Shown here: piece by piece, positions 54,870-64,000 of the stretch
Numbering within the stretch: the first letter of the stretch is position 1
Layout of the letters: every line of letters begins with the position of its first letter
Assembly: GCF_033807715.1 (NCBI RefSeq)
Contig: NC_084601.1
Location: 1,457,001-1,521,000, forward strand
Direction: 5' to 3'
Length of the DNA: 64,000 bases
Origin: Cololabis saira
Lineage: Eukaryota; Chordata; Actinopteri; Beloniformes; Belonidae
Made by a program: the position numbers and the translations under genes
Notes under the pieces: model-generated
Told to the model about the DNA's origin: nothing
Databases searched by the model: none
The model's input: the letters and a program-made list of their open reading frames with translations, nothing else

Positions 54870-55059
54870 TTTGGTGCGTTAACAGACTCATTAGTTTGAT
54901 TGGATCCACCTGTAGTTGCTGATATAAACCAGTCTCAGTTGTTTCTGATTGGTCCGTGGTAAATTGATTTCATCCAGGTAGGTTTGGTAGTTTCCCTGTG
55001 TTTCTCCTCTGACCAAACATCTGTACCACCGAGGATACTAACTGTGTGTGTTTCTGCAG
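54870..55059 (+). promoter_or_regulatory. Putative promoter, 5'UTR exon and short intron of the unknown gene
   Basis: A TATA-like ATATAAA at 54922-54928 and an inverted CCAAT (gattgg) near 54949 precede a likely non-coding exon ending catccag/gtaggt at 54977. An 82-bp intron then ends in tttctgcag at 55059. Inferred from motifs only. Confidence 0.45.
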
Positions 55060-55069
55060 CTCCAGCATC

Positions 55070-58000
55070 ATGTCGGCCCTCAGATCGGGCTCTTCCCTGC
55101 GGACTCTGGTCCTGACCCCGGAGCGCATCCCGAGCTTCTTCATCCCCCCCCGGAGTCCCCGGCCCAGGAGTCCCCGGCTCGTCTCCCCGCGGCTGCTCCG
55201 GAGCTCCCCGGACCGGTACAGACTCCTGTCGGACCCCGACGAGGAGGACGGGCCGGGGCCGGGGGCGACCTCTGCGACCTCGGCCAGTCGCCCCGAGGCC
55301 TCTACGCGGTTCTTCCTGGCGGCTCCGCGGCTCGGCCATTCTCACCAGCATCAGCATCGCCCTGCTGCTGCTGATGATGCTGAATTAAATTCAGTCAAAG
55401 CTAAGGTATGGCAAGGTTACGAGTCACAGAAGTCTATGTAGTTTATCTGTGTGGTCAAGAAGCCTGAATTAGGGTGCCGCGTTAAATCGACGCAGAGCCT
55501 ACGGCGTAGGCTCTGCGTTGGTGTAACGCGGAACCATAAATCCGCTTTTAGAGAGCAGAAAAACCGTATCTGACAAACGCAATTTAACTAATTTCTGTTC
55601 ACTTCATTCACTATATCAGTATCACAATATCACAGGGACATCCCAGTTTAACTTAAAACAGTTAAAGGGTGCGTCCCAATACTCCCCCTCGCCCTCCTTT
55701 TCTTCCCTAACCCTAACTTTTGCGCGTTCCCGTGAAGGTAGTGGTGTCCCAATTCCTCTTTTCACCTAGGGGGAGGGGGCATAACGAGGGCTAGGGGCTG
55801 AGAATAGCCCCTTCAAATCGAGGGATTTCAGATGCTGACTTGGCGAGCGAGGGGGTATGAAAAAAAGAGGCTCTGCGTCGATTTGACTCGCCGACCGAAG
55901 GCAAACAGGCAGACTGGTCTCAGAGAAATAGAGATAAATAATCCTGTGACTCGTCAGATTTGTTTTGGATGTTTCTGATATAATAGTCTTCAGAAACCAC
56001 AAAGTAATCCAGCTGTTATCTGGGTAATTTACACACTTTCAGATAAAGTTGCGGAAGATCACGCCAGAATAAAGGGATTTATGGTTCCGCGTTACACCAA
56101 CGCAGATCTTACGGCGGAGGTTACGCAACCTACGCCGTAGGCTCTGCGTCGATTTAACGCGGACCCAAGCTCCGGACCCGGCAGACAGAAATCTCTAAAT
56201 TTCGGAGCAAATTTCTTAACAGGCGTAGCTACAACTGTTAGATTTAATCTATTAAACCAACATATTCCTAAAAGATTTATTTCAGCCGGCGTGATTCTCA
56301 ACAGAGCTGCGTCCCGGGAGAGAGTGTCTCTCCCGGGGCTGACGGAGCAGCCTGACCCAGCGATCACGTCTCTTCTCGGGCTGTGAGCTGAGGCTGCTCC
56401 CCGGGGCCGGCGGCTCTTCTCATCTCCGAAAACATCGGGTCAAATTTCTTAACAGGCGTTATTTGGATAAACTGAGCCCCGGTTGGGGATCTTAAGGTTA
56501 CCATTATACCTGAAAAAATATTAAAACTTAATAAAGTGCCATATTAACAGCGCTACAGCTGAAATTAAAACGGCTTTTGGCTCTCAGCTTCCTGATCAGG
56601 GAAGGGATGAAAACGAGGGGTAGGGGGAGAATTGGGACAGGCACCTGGGCCAAGTGCCCTAGATCTCAAGTGCCCTAAAATCTCCCCCTTCTTTTTTAGG
56701 GCTTAGGGAAGAAAAGAAGAAGTGTGAGTGGAGAAAAGAAGGGCGAGTGAAGGAGAATTGGGCCCAATCCCAATTCTCCTTCACTCGCCCTTCTTTTCTC
56801 CACTCGCACTTCTTTTCTTCCCTAAGCCCTAAAAAAGAAGGGGGAGATTTTAGGGCACTTGAGATCTAGGGCACTTGGCCCAGGTGCCTGTCCCAATTCT
56901 CCCCCTACCCCTCGTTTTCATCCCTTCCCTGATCAGGAAGCTGAGAGCCAAAAGCTGTTTTAATTTCAGCTGTAGCGCTGTTAATATGGCACTTTATTAA
57001 GTTTTAATATTTTTTCAGGTATAATGGTAACCTTAAGATCCCCAACCGGGGCTCAGTTTATCCAAATAACGCCTGTTAAGAAATTTGACCCGATGTTTTC
57101 GGAGATGAGAAGAGCCGCCGCCCCCGGGGAGCAACCTCAGCTCACAGCCCGAGAAGAGACGTCTCCGCCGGGTCAGGCTGCTCCGTCAGCCCCGGGAGAG
57201 ACACTCTCTCCCGGGACGCAGCTCTGTTGAGAATCACGCCGGCTGAAATAAATCATTTAGGAATATGTTGGTTTAATAGATGAAATCTAACAGTTGTAGC
57301 TACGCCTGTTAAGAAATTTGCTCCGAAATTTAGAGATTTCTGTCTGCCGGGTCCGGAGCTTGGGTCCGCGTTAAATCGACGCAGAGCCTACGGCGTAGGT
57401 TGCGTAACCGCCGCCGTAGGATCTGCGTTGGTGTAACGCGGAACCATAAATCCCTTTATTCTGGCGTGATCTTCCGCAACTTTATCTGAAAGTGTGTAAA
57501 TTACCCAGATAACAGCTGGATTACTTTGTGGTTTCTGAAGACTATTATATCAGAAACATCCAAAACAAATCTGACGAGTCACAGGATTATTTCTCTCTAT
57601 TTCTCTGAGACCAGTCTGCCTGTTTGCCTTCGGTCGGCGAGTCAAATCGACGCAGAGCCTCTTTTTTTCATACCCCCTCGCTCGCCAAGTCAGCATCTGA
57701 AATCCCTCGATTTGAAGGGGCTATTCTCAGCCCCTAGCCCTCGTTATGCCCCCTCCCCCTAGGTGAAAAGAGGAATTGGGACACCACTACCTTCACGGGA
57801 ACGCGCAAAAGTTAGGGTTAGGGAAGAAAAGGAGGGCGAGGGGGAGTATTGGGACGCACCCTTGGGATTGGGCAAAAGTCCAAATGCTAAAAGGAGAGGG
57901 AGGGAGCTAAGAGAGAGAGTAAAAAAAGTCAAATATTTCCCTTAAACAGATTTATAAGAGGGTGATTTGATATCTCAGCTTAAGCAGTGTGCATTTGTAG

Positions 58001-59253
58001 ACGTACTTTGAAATAAATTAAACTGTGAACTGTAGGCCTATTTCAGTCGATATTTGTGTAAAAGTAAAATAAAAAAATACCCCACTTTAATATAAATAAA
58101 AGATGTAGCTGCACCTTAGCAGCTTTAAATATAGAAATTAGAAATTGTTCTTTTAAAATTAGATGGTATCAACTCAAACTCCAAGATAACTAGCCAACAA
58201 AATAAACTGACTAAAAATGCATTCAGAAATATAATTTATGTTCAGGGTTTTTTTCAAGGCTACGATGAGGCCTGACCTAGTGAAATCCATCATGTTCTGA
58301 TATAAATTTAGTTATATTATATGTACCGTATTTCCGCATTATAAGGCGCTACAGTAGAGGCTGGGGTTATGTTATGCATCCATTAGACCTTAATGGTAAA
58401 TCTTTTTTTTTTTTTTTTCTCTCTTATTGCCCTCAATAAATATATTAAAAAATAAATAAATAAATCCAGTTGATTCCAGTGTCTTATACTACTGTTAGGC
58501 TTGGGCTGGGGAGCTAAAACCCTTGAAAAAGAACTGTTTTGCAGCTTGTGTGTGCTGGCTGTAACTCTGTAACTCCAGTGTAGTTAATTTAGCCTGGAGT
58601 GAGGAGACCCATCCAATATGGCGGCCACGCTGGATTACGTTCCAGCGTGTCATGAGGCGTCTACGTATATATGTCTATGGTTGCAACACCTGTTGCGGCT
58701 CATTATTGATCCATATATAAGGCTCATTATTGATCCATATATAAGGCTCAATATTGATCCATATATAAGGCGCACCGGATTATAAGTCGTATGGTCAGCT
58801 TTTGAAAAAATTGGAAGGCTTTTAGGTGCGCCTTATAGTGCGGCAAATACGGTATTAAATAATAGAATAATCAATACAAATAGAGTAATTCCATAAATGT
58901 ATTAAATTGACGCCCCTGACCACGTCTCTCCCACGTTACAGTCACACGAACCAAAGGGGAAGATGCCACGCCGCCTCCGTGGCGTGTTGTCCAAGAACCT
59001 GCTTCATCACAACAAAGCCGTGAAAGTCACTGTGACGGACGCAGACACGCCGGAGCCAGAGTCTTCCCCGGCCCCGGGTCTGGGTCCGGAAAGGTCCCGG
59101 GGGCCGGAGTCGTCTCCCCCGGGTCCGGGAAGGTCCCTGGACGCGCTGCGACCTGTTAAAGCTTTCGGCCTCCAGGTGAAGAAGGAGCTGAGGAAACCTG
59201 CAGCTGCTCTCAAATCGCTAAGTGCGGCACGTCGTGTGACTGGCCCCCGATAG
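55070..59253 (+). CDS. Unrecognised small basic/proline-rich protein, two coding exons
   Basis: Coding exons 55070-55405 (112 codons) and 58942-59253 (103 codons plus TAG), both phase 0, giving 215 residues. The first exon follows a good acceptor and ends AAG/gtatgg; the second follows cacgttacag. Exon 1 encodes MSALRSGSSLRTLVLTPERI, then Pro/Arg/Ser-rich SFFIPPRSPRPRSP, an acidic patch (SDPDEEDGPGPG) and a His-rich stretch. Exon 2 encodes a basic start (MPRRLRGVLSKNLLHHNK), an acidic/Pro linker and a Lys/Arg-rich end (VKAFGLQVKKELRKP). No signal peptide, TM helix or known domain is seen. GC content and codon use are far above the surrounding AT-rich DNA, as expected for a real exon. It could be a small nuclear or chromatin-binding protein, but that is a guess from charge pattern. 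Confidence 0.68.
55460..55554. mobile_element. Hairpin MITE copy
   Basis: Compact palindrome with cgttaaatcgacgcagagcc tacggcgtag at its centre; starts 55 bp into the intron of the unknown gene. Confidence 0.83.
55667..57861. mobile_element. 2.2-kb palindrome of two head-to-head inverted elements
   Basis: Left arm 55667-56762 and right arm 56769-57861, with a 6-bp spacer. Outer ends are GGGTGCGTCCCAATACTCCC and its complement; inner ends are aggagaattggg and its complement. Spot comparison along the arms shows only scattered substitutions (for example at the embedded hairpin MITE, 56078-56166 versus 57359-57453). Each arm has related inverted termini itself (tcccaatactccccctcgcc outside, tcccaattctccttcactcg inside), so each looks like a full element. 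Mirror ORFs (about 78 residues, one residue apart) arise from both arms. Confidence 0.92.
58323..58854. mobile_element. Inverted-repeat MITE (TACCGTATTTCCGC)
   Basis: Left end taccgtatttccgcattata and right end ttatagtgcggcaaatacgg are inverted repeats. The inside has three copies of aaggctcattattgatccat-like sequence. Lies in the unknown gene's intron. Confidence 0.8.
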
Positions 59254-59436
59254 ACCGACATTGGGTTGAGAAACCCTTATAATAAAAAATATAATAAAAA
59301 TTTGATCACAAAAAAAAAGAGAAACCCTTGATGGTGGATTCGTTTTTTAAAAATTGTTTTACTTGCTGGAACTTTAAATAAAACTATACTGTATTTAAAC
59401 GCTGCTTGGTGTGTTTTGTGTTTGGTTGGGTGTGGG
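59254..59436 (+). other. 3'UTR of the unknown gene
   Basis: Follows the TAG at 59251. AATAAA at 59377-59382 suggests a short 3'UTR ending near 59400, just before a hAT element. Confidence 0.5.
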
Positions 59437-60108
59437 CAGTACTCAAGTTGAGGGGGGATGAGGGGGGTGGCATCCCCCCTGAAATAAAAACGGTCCAAAT
59501 CACCCCCCCTGTAAAACTGCCATCCCTCCTTTCCATCCCTTATGTCATTTCATCAATGAATGTGGTTTTACTGCTATTTCAACATTTAGAGTCATCACCA
59601 GAAAAATAACTTATTGACAATTTTCACCTGTTTCAAGTAAATTTTCACTTGAAATAAGTAGGAAAATCTGCCAGTGCAACAAGATTTATCTTATTACAAG
59701 CAAAGAAATCTTGTTCCACTGGCAGATTTTTCTAATTTTAAGTGACAATCTACTTGAAACAGGTGAAAATTGTTTTTTCCAGTGATGAGTCTTTTAAGTG
59801 TAATGAGTTTTTTTTAACTAGAAATAAGACAAATATTAAGATTTTGAGTTTTTGCAGTGATCCATTTTACTTATCCTGTGAAGGACAGTCATTAAGTTCA
59901 GAAAACTTTTATTGTGATTTGATGTAAGCCCAGTGGATATTTAAAGCTTACAGAAGGCTGCATTTAACTGCTGCTGTGTCATTCCTGCAGTATTTCTGCA
60001 GCTGTTTTGGTCACTGCTATTTGTATTCAGCACAAATTATCTGTCCCCATATGATAAAATCCACCATCCCCCCTGTTTTTTTTTTTTTTTTTTACAACTC
60101 GAGTACTG
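59437..60108. mobile_element. hAT-like element with perfect target duplication
   Basis: Termini CAGTACTCAAGTTG and CAACTCGAGTACTG; exact 8-bp duplication GGTGTGGG at 59429-59436 and 60109-60116. A shorter relative of 12889-13672, with many small deletions. Confidence 0.93.
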
Positions 60109-61550
60109 GGTGTGGGGATTTTTAAATGGAAGGCAAATACTGAGGCAGTTGGGTTTTAGTTGGGAATAGTTATTTGGGAGTAAGGACAACTTGAAATTAG
60201 TAATGACTTGATGTGGCACAGTCAATTGGGATGAAAGCATGCAAGGGTTTGTGAAACTTTGCTCCATAAGAAGCAATACATTTAGCTTACTTGGGCAGGC
60301 GTGTGTGTGTGTGGAAAAGGCACCAAGTTTTGAACAAGGGGACCAGGGTGGTGCACTGAAGTTGGCAACTCTGGATGTTTTGAGAGCCAAAAATGCTAAA
60401 CATTGAGAGTGAAAGCTGCTTGTTGAAGTTATTTAACAGCTCAGCTGTAGCCTGTGGTTGCTAATCCCATGATCAAATTGGTAGCTTTTGTGTGTGTGGT
60501 CCAAGCTTTTGATATAACTGCTGCAGGAAAAGAACCAGCGGTGACCATGAAGGTCTTGGTAATGTGTGGGAAGCTTGCATGTTGTGTAGGTTTTCTCCAG
60601 GTATATTGAGCTTCCTCTCACGGACTAAAAATAGGTTCACATGTATTAGGTTAATTGGAGTTTCTGAATTGGCCATAGTATGTGGGATATGGAAAGGTTT
60701 CAGCAGATCCCTGTGACTAAATGGGAATAAGCAGATATAGCTCATGGATGGATGAGAGGAAAGAGTTATGCACTAAAAAAAAAAAAAAAAAAATTTCTAA
60801 GTCATCCAACCATTTTTTGTACCTTCTTAAGCCTGTACAGAGTCGTCATGGAGGTCTGCTGAAGCTTATTACAGGCAAAAGGCAGGGCCACATATATAGG
60901 AAAACAACCATACACACCTTGGAACTATCAATCAGCCTACTAACATACTGTATATGTTTTGGACAACCATACACGGGCAATGTAGAATCAACAAGCTAAC
61001 ATGCATGTTATGGGAGGAAGCCCACGGACAGAATCATGGGGACAACATGCAAACTCCAGTCCCCACAGAGACTCCTGCCAGGCCCAGGAGTCAAACCAGG
61101 AACGCTGTGAGGCAACAGAGCTAACCACTAAAACAATGTGCTGCTGTTACAAGACAATGAGACAATTTAGAAAAAACAAAAGCCTTGTTTCTAAAAAAGT
61201 ACTCTTACTTTTTATCTGATACTCTATATATGCACCGGTACCTTTCAAAACTTAATCATATTTTAACTTGATCTGAATCTGAGTTTATCCTATTGTTCTT
61301 CCTTCTTTCTTTTTCCTTTAAATTTTAAATCATACTCTTTTAATTATGTTTTAATGTCTTTGTAAAGCACTTTTGAATCACTTTGCTGTTGAATTGTACT
61401 ATAGAAATAAACTTGCCTTGCCTTGTCAAATCAAATCAATCTTTATTTGTATAGTGCTTTTCATGCAAGTAAAAAATGCAACACAAATTAGAAAATCTTT
61501 TTGCTAATTGTAAAAAAAATTTAAAAATTGTAAAAAAAAAAATATATAAA
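60109..61550. other. Intergenic region with fish SINE-like repeats
   Basis: 60590-60740 and 60850-61130 resemble opposite-strand copies of a common fish repeat (ggttaattggag... and aacatgcaaactcc... motifs), separated by an A-run. 61200-61480 looks like a retroelement 3' tail (aaataaacttgccttgcctt; atctttatttgtatagtgct). No gene seen. Confidence 0.55.
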
Positions 61551-62785
61551 TATTTTTTTTTAATTTAACATTTGCAAAAAGTACAATGATTACAAATCTT
61601 CACATTATGCAATTTCAAGTTGAATTATAACATATAAAGAATAAAATCAAGTAAAAAACAAAACAGAAAGCACAACACATTATAACCAGCCAGGGGGGAT
61701 GAAATTATAACAGAAAGCCAAAACATTTACATACATTTATGGTTTTGATTACTTTTGAATTAGTAGAAAACTTAATAGAGTCCAGATACTGATTGAATTC
61801 ACAATGAAAAGTAAAAAAAGTTTTTTTTTGTGTAAGAATTTGGATTTGTGGATGTGGAATTTTGCAAGGATAATCAACAAATTAATAATAAATGTTTCTT
61901 TTGGCTTTGTTCCAATCGTTACATGGTCAAAAACACCAAACACATCCTTCCAAAATAATTTGAAATCAGTTTCAATGCTTTCAGACACAAAATTACACAT
62001 ATCAATCCAAAACGTTTGAACAATGGGGCACAGCCAGAATAAGTGAGTCATTGTTTCCGACTTTGCAGAACAAAAAGTACATTTTGAATCGATATTTCTT
62101 TTGAATCTTTTTACAATGTGATCATTTGTAGGATAGAATTTATGAATGAACTTAAAGGGGACATATTATGGCATGAAATTTCTTTAACTTTGTTTGTCAC
62201 CAGGTATTGGTTGGGTGAGAGCCAGACCTTCTTCCAGTTAATATTTTTTACATATTTATTCCAATATGGTATCACGTATGGAACTGAAGAGATATCCCTT
62301 TTAAATAAAGTTCTAATTGTTTTATTATTCTTATTATGGTTGCAGGATAGGCACATTTTGCCAAATGTCGTATCAATCAAAGGTAGCAAGGCTAATTGTA
62401 GGGTTTCCATTCTAATTTGAGACTTAAATAACATGCACACTACAGATGGGATTGCTCCAAAAACTTTTGCATAGTCTCATAGGGATATTATATTCTTCTA
62501 AGAACTTAATGTAAGAATAGAGACGACCAACCCTGTCAAACAATTAAGGCACAAATAATATGTTATTTTTAAACCAATGTTCAATAAAAAGGGATTTGTG
62601 TTTAAAGAGTGTATCCTTATTGTTCCATATAATATATTTATGGGGAGAGAAGTTGTGTTTGAAGATGAGAGACCATGAGAGGAAGGCCTGGCGGTGAAAT
62701 TATGAAATTTTTGTTGGGATTTTGTCAATATTGTAGTTGCATGCCAAGAATATGAGAGGGTATGAAATTCCATATGTGTGAATGA
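61551..62785 (-). mobile_element. L1 LINE ORF2 C-terminal fragment, antisense
   Basis: On the minus strand it encodes [15 protein letters not shown], then [12 protein letters not shown] and [15 protein letters not shown] segments, the same L1 family as 19924-20532. It extends further 5' (FGKMCLSCNHNKNNKTIRTL). Frames shift several times, so it is inactive. The 3' end abuts T/A-rich sequence at 61530-61560. Confidence 0.88.
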
Positions 62786-62819
62786 ATGAGATAGAAGCGT
62801 ATTCGTTCTAGGAAACGTT

Positions 62820-62909
62820 TCTCAGTGACGTCACACTGTTTCGCGGGCAACACTGTGACGTCAGCGGAAATGTAGTTTTTGGAGGCAGACCCGTCTGTTG
62901 GTCGTGGCG
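62820..62909 (+). promoter_or_regulatory. Core promoter and first exon of the next gene, with paired CRE sites
   Basis: Two perfect palindromic CREs, TGACGTCA at 62826-62833 and 62856-62863, lie 30 bp apart (centre to centre). They are followed by ggaaatgtagttttt, the reverse of an ACTACATTTCC motif like ZNF143 sites. A likely non-coding exon ends gtcgtggcg/gtaagt at 62909. The next 200 bp are CpG-rich. Confidence 0.6.
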
Positions 62910-63301
62910 GTAAGTGTTGTTGTTTTTGATTTTAAGTTGCAGCCAGTTGAAACGGAGGGTAATTGTTAAGGCTTTATGTATTCCGGGTGCCACCGGGCCG
63001 ACAGGGACGACCAGACCTGTACCAGCACCAGTACTTTGTTGCCGCTGGAAGGAGCGGGCTCTCAGGCTAACATTAGCCGCTGGTAGCTCGTTAGCTGCAC
63101 AGATGCAGAGAACCTGGTCCTTGTAGCGGAATAAACTCTGTTTCTCCTCACCCTGCTCAGTGGAGCAAACTCCTGCATCACACTGGCTAAGAACAGCAGC
63201 CGGGGCTTTGTTTCTGCTTTCATGTGCAGTTTATCTCAACTCTTTTTGGAGTTGTTCATGTCTGTCAAACATCTGTTAGAATCACTTCTTTATGTTAACA
63301 G

Positions 63302-63338
63302 GACAGGATAACAGCTTCACACCTCAGCTGGAAGAATA
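63302..63338 (+). other. Possible second non-coding exon of the next gene
   Basis: A 37-bp stretch between tatgttaacag and gtaagt with both splice consensus sites. The coding part, if any, would be beyond the window. Confidence 0.3.
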
Positions 63339-63399
63339 GTAAGTTAACAGTTTTTGTATATTGTCAGTGCTTAAATATTTGTTTTTCATAATAATATAA

Positions 63400-63402
<3 letters not shown>

Positions 63403-63460
<58 letters not shown>

Positions 63461-63469
63461 CGCGCGTGG

Positions 63470-63539
<70 letters not shown>

Positions 63540-63558
63540 GTGTGTGTATGTATGTATG

Positions 63559-63592
<34 letters not shown>
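63403..63592. repeat. (TG)n-(CG)n-(TA)n compound microsatellite
   Basis: TG run to about 63451, then cgcgcgcgcgcg, then two TA runs split by tgtatg repeats. All three are alternating purine-pyrimidine, a Z-DNA-prone sequence. Confidence 0.95.
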
Positions 63593-63597
<5 letters not shown>

Positions 63598-63599
63598 TT

Positions 63600-64000
63600 G
63601 GGCATGTGTGTACAAATATATATAGAAATATTCAACTATGTGTATGCATGTATAAGTATGTGTGAGTATAATTACAGTATATAATAATAATAATACTGTT
63701 ATTTAGCAGTGTGAGTACAGTGTGTGAATATTTATAAATACAGGTTAAATGATCAGTGAATGGGGGTAGGACTAAATAAGTTTACACTTCTTCCTACTCC
63801 TTTTTTGGCACATGTAAATCAAGATGGCAAGTTTTAAAGGATGAAATTCTTTGTTTTGTTTTCTTAAACTTCTCATGAAGTGTTGTTTTTTTACATGTAC
63901 AAAAATAAAATAAATCAAATCAAATAATGAAAACAATCTTTTAAAGTATTTCAATAAGCTGAACATGATTGTACATGTATAATTTCACATTCACGTAAAT
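63600..64000. other. AT-rich right end with retroelement tail
   Basis: 63760-63910 (cacttcttcctactcctttt ... aataaaataaatcaaatc) is the 3' tail type of a common fish LINE/SINE. Nothing else is seen. Confidence 0.5.

Noticed and set aside
54935..55357. 140-residue protein antisense to the unknown gene
   Set aside because: It covers the GC-rich sense exon and no splice or start context supports it; the sense frame has clean exon borders.
57526..57762. 78-residue protein, also mirrored at 55766-56002
   Set aside because: Present only because the palindrome arms are copies; no splice signals or domain.
63324..63684. Proteins of IYIYIY and VCVCVC repeats
   Set aside because: Translations of the TG/TA compound microsatellite.

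Overview
This window is vertebrate nuclear DNA, almost certainly from a ray-finned (teleost) fish. Exons are short, with GT/AG borders. The introns are AT-rich and full of fish-type repeats: hAT, Tc1-like and TTAA-target miniature transposons, L1 and L2-like LINE tails, and CA, TTCC and GATA microsatellites. There are no operons, prokaryotic genes, tRNAs, rRNAs or CRISPR arrays. All real genes found lie on the + strand.

Layout. (1) 1-1045 is a 26-bp minisatellite that runs off the left edge. (2) 4095-23459 holds 15 coding exons of a natriuretic-peptide-receptor guanylyl cyclase, best matched to npr1 (GC-A). They run from the transmembrane segment through the pseudokinase domain, dimerisation helix and cyclase domain to the stop. 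The ligand-binding ectodomain exons must lie upstream of the window. (3) 25820-52534 holds all 29 coding exons of ints3 (Integrator complex subunit 3). Their phases join without error into 1019 codons plus stop, with a CpG-rich CCAAT/GC-box promoter in front. (4) 55070-59253 is a small two-coding-exon gene of 215 residues that I do not recognise. (5) 62820-63340 looks like the CpG-rich promoter and first, apparently non-coding, exons of another + strand gene that continues off the right edge. NPR1 followed by INTS3 in the same orientation is also the human 1q21 order, so this is conserved synteny.

The genes do not form a pathway. The cyclase is a plasma-membrane receptor that makes cGMP. INTS3 is a nuclear scaffold in snRNA and nascent-transcript processing and in the SOSS single-strand-DNA complex.

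The most unusual content is the mobile DNA. Many insertions keep exact target-site duplications, so boundaries and order of insertion can be read directly. Highlights are a ~2.2-kb near-perfect palindrome (55667-57861) made of two head-to-head copies of one element inside the unknown gene's intron; several nested insertions in ints3 introns; an L1 insertion whose target duplication copied the start of an npr1 intron next to its splice donor; and inverted TTAA-bounded elements flanking ints3 exons 18-25. I found no convincing new biological system. The palindrome and the unrecognised gene are the best leads.
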